NCBI RefSeq assembly: GCF_037201965.1
Contig: NZ_CP147518.1
Span: 4,953,001 to 5,017,000 of the forward strand
DNA length: 64,000 nt
Direction of reading: 5' to 3'
DNA from: Spirosoma sp. SC4-14
GTDB lineage: Bacteria; Bacteroidota; Bacteroidia; Cytophagales; Spirosomataceae
This document shows, one piece after another, positions 50,725-57,082 of the stretch. Position numbers and translations under genes: made by a program. The notes beneath the pieces are model-generated. The model saw only the letters and a list, made by a program, of their open reading frames with translations. It searched no databases and had not been told where the DNA came from. Each line of letters begins with the position of its first letter. Position 1 is the stretch's first letter.

Positions 50725-51948
50725 ATGCACGTATCGACTCGCGTCAAACTTTCCGTCATGATGTTTCTCCAGTTTTTTGTCTGGGGAGCCTGGTATGGCC
50801 AAATGAGCAAATATTTACTGACGGAGCTGCACGCAACCGGCGATCAGGTCGGGAATGCCTATGCGGCTTTCTCACTGGCAATGATTATTGCCCCTTTTTT
50901 CGTGGGTATGATCGCCGACCGCTATTTTGCGGCTCAGAAGGTTTTGGGCGTTCTGAACCTGCTTGGCGCGGTTATTCTTTACTTCATTACACAGAATACC
51001 AATGCCGATAATTTCTTCCTGCTGATTCTGGGTTATTGCCTTACGTTTGCGCCGACGCTGGCACTCACCTCATCGATTGCCATGCAGCAGATGACCAGCC
51101 CGGAGAAAGAATTTCCCGGCATTCGGGTACTGGGTACGGTAGCCTGGATTATCGTAACGAATATTGTCGGTTACTACGGGTTTGGCGATAAAGTGACGAT
51201 CTTCCAACTATCGATGTATTCGGCGGCTATACTGGGGGTCTTTGCCTTCACATTGCCGAACACGCCACCCAAAGCGACCACCTCGACCTCGTTTTCTCAG
51301 ATTTTAGGTTTGGATGCCTTCAAGCTTTTCAAAGATCGGTCGTTTGCCATTTTCTTCCTGTCGTCGGTATTGATCTGTATTCCCCTATCGTTCTACTATG
51401 CCATGGCCAACCCGTCGCTCACGGATGGCGGTATGCAGAACGTAGAGAACAAAATGTCGCTCGGTCAGGCTTCCGAAGTAATTTTCATGCTGCTTATTCC
51501 ATTGGCGTACACCCGGCTTGGCGTCAAAAAAATGCTGATCGTAGGTCTGGTAGCCTGGATTATCCGGTTCCTGGGCTTTGGCTACGGCGATGGTGGTTCG
51601 GGCGAATGGATGCTCTATATTGCCATTATTCTGCATGGTGTCTGCTACGACTTTTTCTTCGTAACGGGCCAGATCTATACCGACAACAAAGCGGGTGAAA
51701 AAATCAAATCGTCGGCGCAGGGACTTATTTCGCTCGCAACCTACGGCATCGGCATGGGCATTGGGTCGAAAATCTCCGGGATTGTACTCGATATGTACAC
51801 CCGCCCCGACGGCTCGAAAGACTGGCTGTCGGTCTGGCTCGTTCCGGCCGGTATTGCGGCTGCGGTACTGATCGTTTTTGTGCTGTTGTTCAACGACAGA
51901 AAGAAAATACAACCTACCGAAGGCGAACTGGTGCCGGGGAATTTATAA
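50725..51948 (+). CDS. MFS transporter, nucleoside:H+ symporter type
   Basis: 407 residues with twelve membrane helices. The start VKLSVMMFLQFFVWGAWYGQMSKYL is the NupG/XapB (NHS family) signature, with the conserved FVWGAW; GMIADRYFAAQKVLG is the loop 2-3 motif, and FPGIRVLGTVAWIIVTNIVGY lies in TM5. It would import nucleosides or related compounds with protons. The gene stands alone, divergent from the LolA-like gene, and is followed by a clear hairpin. Confidence 0.87.
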   Translation: MHVSTRVKLSVMMFLQFFVWGAWYGQMSKYLLTELHATGDQVGNAYAAFSLAMIIAPFFVGMIADRYFAAQKVLGVLNLLGAVILYFITQNTNADNFFLLILGYCLTFAPTLALTSSIAMQQMTSPEKEFPGIRVLGTVAWIIVTNIVGYYGFGDKVTIFQLSMYSAAILGVFAFTLPNTPPKATTSTSFSQILGLDAFKLFKDRSFAIFFLSSVLICIPLSFYYAMANPSLTDGGMQNVENKMSLGQASEVIFMLLIPLAYTRLGVKKMLIVGLVAWIIRFLGFGYGDGGSGEWMLYIAIILHGVCYDFFFVTGQIYTDNKAGEKIKSSAQGLISLATYGIGMGIGSKISGIVLDMYTRPDGSKDWLSVWLVPAGIAAAVLIVFVLLFNDRKKIQPTEGELVPGNL

Positions 51949-51960
51949 CTATTTTTCAAG

Positions 51961-51992
51961 AGAACAGGCGATAAACGTTCATCGCCTGTTCT
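51961..51992 (+). terminator. Terminator after the MFS gene
   Basis: A perfect 12-bp stem (AGAACAGGCGAT, 51961-51972; ATCGCCTGTTCT, 51981-51992) with an 8-nt loop, followed by ACTTTTCTTT. It lies 12 bp past the stop codon. Confidence 0.8.
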
Positions 51993-52002
51993 ACTTTTCT
52001 TT

Positions 52003-52200
52003 ATGGAAAAGAAATCGAGAATTACGTTTTATACCGACCTGAATGGCCCACATCAGGAGCAGGTTCGTAGAAATGCCAGCATGACGCTAGAAGAACGATG
52101 GAATGCATTTCTGCGGCTGAAAAGACGGCATTACGGCCTATTGGGAAAACCACTAAAACGAAAGCAACGCATCAGTATCGAAAAACCATCATGGATCTAG
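52003..52200 (+). CDS. Small basic protein upstream of a nucleotidyltransferase
   Basis: 65 residues, rich in Arg and Lys (TDLNGPHQEQVRRNASMTLE, KRRHYGLLGKPLKRKQRISI). A segment with the MTLEERWxAFxRLxRRxYG pattern recurs in small proteins next to nucleotidyltransferase genes in Bacteroidota. Its TAG overlaps the next gene's ATG by 10 bp, so the two are coupled. A role as an antitoxin or partner is likely but not shown. Confidence 0.65.
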   Translation: MEKKSRITFYTDLNGPHQEQVRRNASMTLEERWNAFLRLKRRHYGLLGKPLKRKQRISIEKPSWI

Positions 52201-52679
52201 ATGATGATAACTTTGTTCGCTTTGTCGTAGCAGCCGATCACAGTAAGCTCGATTATATACTGATTGGGGGTCTGGCACTTATTTTAAATGGGGGTGTTCG
52301 CTATACAGAAGATGCCGACGTTTGGATGAAACCCACAAATGAAAATAGGGATAACTTAGTGGCCACCTTACTCGAATTAGATTTTACGGAAGACGAGTTA
52401 ATTCCACTCAAATTGGCTGATTTTACGGAGCCTCAAATCATTCGTCTGGAAGAACACATCGACATTCTGACCCGTGTGCATCTTCGATTGAATTATGACG
52501 AATGCCGCCAACGGGCAAGACCTTTCATCATGCCAGGTGGCCAAACCATTTATTTTCTACATATAAACGACCTGCGCCAAGCCAAAATTCTGGCCCGTCG
52601 AACGAAAGACCTGAATGATGTTTTGATGATTGATGAAATCATTGACGAAATGAAAAAACAAAATCCTTCTCAGGATTAA
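52191..52679 (+). CDS. AbiEii/DUF6036-like nucleotidyltransferase
   Basis: 162 residues from the ATG at 52191. DYILIGGLALILNGGVRYTE and DADVWM give the pattern GGLAL-x3-G-x2-RxTxDxD of the minimal/AbiEii-type nucleotidyltransferases, with the metal-binding Asp pair. EHIDILTRVHL supplies a later Asp. The tail RTKDLNDVLMIDEIIDEM is typical of the family. Members transfer nucleotides to tRNA or proteins and often form toxin-antitoxin or abortive-infection systems. Here it is intact and coupled with the small gene before it. Confidence 0.78.
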   Translation: MDLDDDNFVRFVVAADHSKLDYILIGGLALILNGGVRYTEDADVWMKPTNENRDNLVATLLELDFTEDELIPLKLADFTEPQIIRLEEHIDILTRVHLRLNYDECRQRARPFIMPGGQTIYFLHINDLRQAKILARRTKDLNDVLMIDEIIDEMKKQNPSQD

Positions 52680-52707
52680 TGCATCCCGTTATCTTTCCAT
52701 TTACCGA

Positions 52708-53478
52708 ATGCAACTTATTTCCTACAACGTAAACGGTATTCGTGCAGCCATGCGCAATGGCCTGACCGATTGGCTCGCCCAGCATCAATTCGACATTCTT
52801 TGTTTTCAGGAGGTGAAAGCGACCGTCGATCTGGTCGACCTGTCACTGTTTGAGCAACTGGGCTATCAATACCATTGGCACGCAGCCGAAAAAAAAGGGT
52901 ATTCGGGTGTGGCCACATTTTCTAAAATTGCCCCAACCAATGTAGTCATTGGCTGCGGTCTGCCCGTATACGATTGCGAGGGCCGCATTCTCCGTACTGA
53001 CTTTGGCGACGTAACCTTACTGAACTGCTATTTCCCTTCCGGCACTTCCGGCGAACTACGGCAGGGGGTAAAAATGGAGTTTCTGCGCGATTTTTTTGCC
53101 TATGTTCAGGAACTGCGGAAAACCCGGCCTAACCTGATTGTCGTCGGCGACTACAACATCGCGCATAATGCTATCGACATTCACGACCCTATCCGCAACA
53201 AAAACACAACAGGTTTCCTGCCCGAAGAACGAGCCTGGATGGATCAGTGGTTTGGCGCTGGCATGACCGATTCGTTCCGCTACGCTCACCCCGACGAAGT
53301 TGCCTATAGCTGGTGGAGCTACCGCGCTGGTGCCCGTAAAAACAACAAAGGCTGGCGTATCGACTACGCATCCATCACCGATACCCTTCGTCCGCAACTT
53401 ATCGATTGCCAGATGCTCCCCAACGCCGTCCACGCCGACCACTGCCCGGTTTGGTTGTCAATGAGCGAAAGAGTGTAA
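52708..53478 (+). CDS. xth: Exodeoxyribonuclease III / AP endonuclease
   Basis: 256 residues. LISYNVNGIRAAMRNGLTDW, LCFQEVKATVDL with the catalytic Glu, GYSGVATFSK, GDYNIAHNAIDIHDP (Asp-x-Asn), YSWWSYRAGARKNNKGWRID, and HADHCPVWL with the catalytic His-Asp are all present. It removes AP sites in base excision repair and digests duplex 3' ends. A 7-of-8 promoter box (TATCTTTC, 52690-52697) precedes it. The last codons are part of an inverted repeat. Confidence 0.95.
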   Translation: MQLISYNVNGIRAAMRNGLTDWLAQHQFDILCFQEVKATVDLVDLSLFEQLGYQYHWHAAEKKGYSGVATFSKIAPTNVVIGCGLPVYDCEGRILRTDFGDVTLLNCYFPSGTSGELRQGVKMEFLRDFFAYVQELRKTRPNLIVVGDYNIAHNAIDIHDPIRNKNTTGFLPEERAWMDQWFGAGMTDSFRYAHPDEVAYSWWSYRAGARKNNKGWRIDYASITDTLRPQLIDCQMLPNAVHADHCPVWLSMSERV

Positions 53479-53531
53479 CCAGAGCATGCGGTAGCTAATC
53501 ACTCTTTCATTCTTTCGCTCTTTCACTCTTT
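53463..53531. repeat. Inverted repeat with CTCTTTCA words (copy G)
   Basis: GAGCGAAAGAGTG (53463-53475, coding the last xth residues) pairs with CATTCTTTCGCTC (53508-53520). The right arm continues as tandem words CTCTTTCA(T/C) to 53531. It fills the gap to the pseudouridine synthase gene. Confidence 0.7.
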
Positions 53532-53535
53532 AAAA

Positions 53536-54117
53536 ATGTATTTCCTCATCTACAAGCCCTACCTCATGCTGTCGCAGTTTTCGCGGGAGGGCGACAAGCC
53601 GACCCTGGCCGATCTGGATTATGATTTTCCGAAGGATATTTATCCGGTTGGTCGGCTCGATGCCGACAGCGAAGGGTTGTTACTACTCACGAATGACAAG
53701 CAACTCAACCACCGACTGCTGAATCCGAAGTTTCGGCATAACCGCACCTACTATGTGCAGGTCGATGGAGCGCTAACGCCGGAAGCCTGTCGACAACTGT
53801 CGGAGGGCGTTACGATTTCGGTCGATGGCAAACCGTACGATACACTTCCGGCCACGGCCATAGCCATCCCCGAACCGACGCTGCCCGAACGAAATCCACC
53901 GATTCGCTACCGAGCCAACATTCCGACATCGTGGCTATCCATTTCGCTGCATGAAGGCAAAAACCGGCAGGTGCGCCGAATGACAGCCGCCGTTGGCTTT
54001 CCGACGCTTCGGCTGGTGCGCTGGGCCATCGAAGACCTAACCGCTCAGGATATGACTTCTGGTGAGATTAAGGCGCTTAACAGAACGGATATGATACACG
54101 GCTTACGGCTTCGATAA
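53536..54117 (+). CDS. rluE: Pseudouridine synthase, RsuA/RluE family
   Basis: 193 residues, lacking an S4 domain like RluE. YFLIYKPYLMLSQFS at the start, IYPVGRLDADSEGLLLLTND with the catalytic Asp, ALTPEACRQLSEGVTI, and HEGKNRQVRRMTAAVGFPTLRLVR near the end. It modifies a uridine in 23S rRNA or possibly another stable RNA. It follows the xth gene after inverted repeat copy G; the start ATG at 53536 follows the repeat by 4 bp. Confidence 0.9.
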   Translation: MYFLIYKPYLMLSQFSREGDKPTLADLDYDFPKDIYPVGRLDADSEGLLLLTNDKQLNHRLLNPKFRHNRTYYVQVDGALTPEACRQLSEGVTISVDGKPYDTLPATAIAIPEPTLPERNPPIRYRANIPTSWLSISLHEGKNRQVRRMTAAVGFPTLRLVRWAIEDLTAQDMTSGEIKALNRTDMIHGLRLR

Positions 54118-54148
54118 CAACTAGTTATCCATTGATCTATTACTGATA

Positions 54149-54184
54149 ATTGGGGCTGTTTCCATGCTGGAAGCAGCCCCAATT
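54149..54184. terminator. Strong hairpin after the pseudouridine synthase gene
   Basis: AATTGGGGCTG (54149-54159) and CAGCCCCAATT (54174-54184), extended inward by TTCC/GGAA around a 5-nt loop, make a nearly perfect stem. No long T-run follows. It separates the rluE-like gene from the sigma-factor cassette. Confidence 0.65.
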
Positions 54185-54276
54185 CGTTATAAAAACCTTT
54201 TCATCAATTACGCATTCTTCATAATTACGAAACACTCTTTTTTAGTACCTTACTGCCAGGTTTTATTTAGCACACT

Positions 54277-54867
54277 ATGCCTCTTTTCTCCCGACAACTT
54301 TCTGACGCTGACCTGATGACAGGCATTCGAGCGGGCGGAACACAGCGTCGGCTGTTCGAAAATAAATTATACGAGAAATACGCTTACCTCATTGCCGATG
54401 GTACCCGAAAGCACCGGCTCACCGAAGACGAATGCGCCAGCGCCTACTCCGACGCTGTTCTGACCGTGATCGAGCACGTCGCCAGCGACCGTTTTGAGGG
54501 GCGCTCGGAGCTTAAAACGTATCTTTATCAAATATTTACGAACAAATGTGTTGACGCTATTCGAAAAAAGACGACTAATCGAAGTAGTGTCCATGATACC
54601 TTTTCGCTCGACGACTCATTGTTCCAGTTGCCCGATGTAGCCCGAAACGCTATTCAGCATCTGGTTACCCAAAGCGCCATTGAGCAACTGCATAGCCATT
54701 TGCGCGACCTGGGCGAAAAATGCAGAGCCATGATTCTGTCGTGGGGCGAAGGCTATTCGGACGATGAAATTGCACTGGCAATGGGCTATAACTCGGCGGC
54801 AGTGGCTAAAACGAGTCGTTTGCGGTGCCTCGAAAAACTCCGTGAACGTTTTCGCGATATACTATGA
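54277..54867 (+). CDS. Sigma-70 family RNA polymerase sigma factor (ECF-like)
   Basis: 196 residues with sigma region 2 (about 30-95; SAYSDAVLTVIEHVASDRFE, ELKTYLYQIFTNKCVDAIRK) and region 4 (about 135-190; LRDLGEKCRAMILSWGEGYS, DEIALAMGYNSAAVAKTSRL, CLEKLRERF). It lacks regions 1 and 3. It should direct RNA polymerase to a small regulon, presumably including the cassette it heads. Its TGA overlaps the next gene's ATG (ATGA at 54864-54867), so the regulator pair is coupled. Confidence 0.9.
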   Translation: MPLFSRQLSDADLMTGIRAGGTQRRLFENKLYEKYAYLIADGTRKHRLTEDECASAYSDAVLTVIEHVASDRFEGRSELKTYLYQIFTNKCVDAIRKKTTNRSSVHDTFSLDDSLFQLPDVARNAIQHLVTQSAIEQLHSHLRDLGEKCRAMILSWGEGYSDDEIALAMGYNSAAVAKTSRLRCLEKLRERFRDIL

Positions 54868-55607
54868 ACACCACCGATCTGGAAACAATTGAAAACTACG
54901 TAAACGGCCAACTCTCGGCCGAAGAACGGGCGACGTTTGAGCAGGCTCTCCGCTCCGACCCTGCGGTTGCTGACGCCCTTGCGTTCTACATTATGTCGAA
55001 ACAGGCCGCTCAGGAGCAGGCCCGCCAGCAACGCATGGCCGAATTCGACGCACTTCGTCAACAACAGCCCGCTTTAGGCCAGCGCCCGCTCGGTAGCTGG
55101 ATAACCTATGCAGCGGCTGCCAGCATTGTTATTTTACTGGGCCTGGGCTGGTATTTTTTCGGACCAACATCCGAATCGACCGTGGCCGAAAATCAGTTTG
55201 TGGATACTTACGTAGCGACTCATTTTGCTGAACTTCCGACCACAATGGATGGCCGTACCGACAGCTTGAAACTAGGTGTCGATTTGTTCAACAAAGGGAA
55301 ACTAGCCGAAGCCGGAGTTATTTTTCAGGATGTTCTGAAACGCCACCCCGATACCGACAGCGCACTAAAATATGCGGGCATTGTTTCCCTGCGGCAGGGC
55401 AATTACGACCAAGCGATTGAACAATTTCACCAACTGAGCCAGCGCAGCGATCTGTTTTCAAATCCGGGTTTGTTCTACGAAAGTCTGGCTTTGCTGAAAC
55501 GCGGACAACCGATGGATAAGGCAAAGGCAAAAGAGTTGCTTGACGAAGTAATTCAGAAGAACTTAGAAGGGGAAACCGAAGCGGAACAAATCAGGGCAAC
55601 ATTATAG
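54864..55607 (+). CDS. Anti-sigma-like membrane protein with TPR domain
   Basis: 247 residues. The cytoplasmic N-terminus (about 1-75; LETIENYVNGQLSAEERATF, EQALRSDPAVADAL) matches the start of Bacteroidota anti-sigma factors. A single membrane helix lies at about 79-99 (SWITYAAAASIVILLGLGWYF). The periplasmic part (about 120-247) is a TPR-like helical array (LAEAGVIFQDVLKRHPDTDS, GNYDQAIEQFHQL). It likely holds the sigma factor until a periplasmic signal or protease acts. No canonical zinc HxxxCxxC was seen. Confidence 0.78.
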   Translation: MNTTDLETIENYVNGQLSAEERATFEQALRSDPAVADALAFYIMSKQAAQEQARQQRMAEFDALRQQQPALGQRPLGSWITYAAAASIVILLGLGWYFFGPTSESTVAENQFVDTYVATHFAELPTTMDGRTDSLKLGVDLFNKGKLAEAGVIFQDVLKRHPDTDSALKYAGIVSLRQGNYDQAIEQFHQLSQRSDLFSNPGLFYESLALLKRGQPMDKAKAKELLDEVIQKNLEGETEAEQIRATL

Positions 55608-55666
55608 CCTCATTCGCAACTGTATGCGTGGCCATTTATTTAACCCACCAATAATCCATACCCAAC

Positions 55667-57082
55667 ATGCAAAAGTACCCGAACGAGAATCAGGGCAAAC
55701 CCAGCCCGCTCCCCTATGAGGAAATCCCTTATCAGTTATCCAACGAAGAACTTTTAAAAATTGATAAGGAACGATTAGATAACAGAATTTTTCCGGCTGC
55801 TGCTCGGCTGGATCGGCGAGGGCGCATCATCAATCCTCAACAATTTATTATTGCCGATAAGGGCGCTGCCATTGACCGATTGGTAGTAGGGCGAACTTTC
55901 TGGCTGGAATCGTCAGGTACGCCGGGACGAATTGGTGTACGGGTATTGAAATCGCGTAAGCCGTCGGTAACGGGCAAACGATACGTATTGGTCGAAACCT
56001 TGTCGGGCGAGGAGCTAGTCCATTTAGAAGATACAGAAACCCAGATTTATACCGGCCCAACATCGCCCAATAGTATTGGTGTTATTCATCCCGGCACTTC
56101 GAATCCTGACGGAAGAGATCACTCCGGGCAAATAAATAGTTATGGCGTAGCTTCTTTGGTCATTCCGCTGTTGAATAATGGGATACAGATACAGCAAACA
56201 GCACAGATTGCGGCTTACGAAAACGATGCGGCTCTAGGCACAGCGACCATAGCTGTTTTAGATTCAGGCATTCGTTTTACTACCCCAACTCCACGGCTAA
56301 CCATCAGCAGTGACATAAGTTGGGATTTCGTGTCCGATGACAACACCCCAGAAGGCGACCCATTTCCCGTTGACAATCATTATGGTTTGCACGGCACCAA
56401 AATCTGTTCCATTATTAAACGTGTGGCCCCGGAAGTTGGCATACTGCCCGTAAAAGTCTCCAATCAGAACGGCCAGTTAAGTTTATACGATGCCCTGTGC
56501 GGTCTGGAGTTCGCCCGGACCCACGGCGCCCGTGTAGTCAATGCCAGTTGGTCATTCACGTCTAATGGAAATAATCGACCTGAGGAAGATTTTCCGTTAT
56601 TACTGCGGGCCATTCGCGACCTCGAAGAATCGGGCGTAGTGGTGGTAGCGGCTGCGGGCAACAGAAATCAGTATACACCGGCTGCGAATGGCCATATTGG
56701 ACTCAACGGAGCACCCAACATTTATCCGGCCTGCTACAGTTCTATTCAGGACAATGTCGTTACCGTGACAACTATAGTCCAGGGTGCGACTCCTCCTTTT
56801 TCTGTTTTCGAGAATTTTTCTTCCGAATTTGTCGATACCGGTGCCTTAACGAATGGTATTGCTTCAACGCCAATTGGCGAGTTTCGCATACCCGGTTTTA
56901 TCGGTAGCTATCGAGGCAGTTCGTTTGCCACACCCTATGTAGCCGCTCAAATAGCCCGAATACTAAGTAGTACGCCTGGTTATATCAGCAAACGTGCTAT
57001 GTTGCATCGACTTCGGGAATTTCATGAAGAATCTTGTCTATCGTCGGAAATTCGGAATGGTGGCTCCTACGTTGTGGTATAG
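55667..57082 (+). CDS. S8 subtilisin-like serine protease, no signal peptide
   Basis: 471 residues. Catalytic triad intact: IAVLDSGIRF (Asp199), HYGLHGTKICSII (His242), GSYRGSSFATPYVAAQI (Ser419), with oxyanion AAAGN (Asn332). The N-terminal 185 residues contain no signal peptide; they include a beta-rich domain (GRTFWLESSGTPGRIGVRVL, GKRYVLVETLSGEELVHLED) perhaps acting as a substrate or partner-binding domain. So it is predicted cytoplasmic. It follows the anti-sigma gene by 59 bp and its stop overlaps the CHAT gene. Cleavage of the anti-sigma or of the CHAT protein's targets is plausible but inferred. Confidence 0.88.
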   Translation: MQKYPNENQGKPSPLPYEEIPYQLSNEELLKIDKERLDNRIFPAAARLDRRGRIINPQQFIIADKGAAIDRLVVGRTFWLESSGTPGRIGVRVLKSRKPSVTGKRYVLVETLSGEELVHLEDTETQIYTGPTSPNSIGVIHPGTSNPDGRDHSGQINSYGVASLVIPLLNNGIQIQQTAQIAAYENDAALGTATIAVLDSGIRFTTPTPRLTISSDISWDFVSDDNTPEGDPFPVDNHYGLHGTKICSIIKRVAPEVGILPVKVSNQNGQLSLYDALCGLEFARTHGARVVNASWSFTSNGNNRPEEDFPLLLRAIRDLEESGVVVVAAAGNRNQYTPAANGHIGLNGAPNIYPACYSSIQDNVVTVTTIVQGATPPFSVFENFSSEFVDTGALTNGIASTPIGEFRIPGFIGSYRGSSFATPYVAAQIARILSSTPGYISKRAMLHRLREFHEESCLSSEIRNGGSYVVV

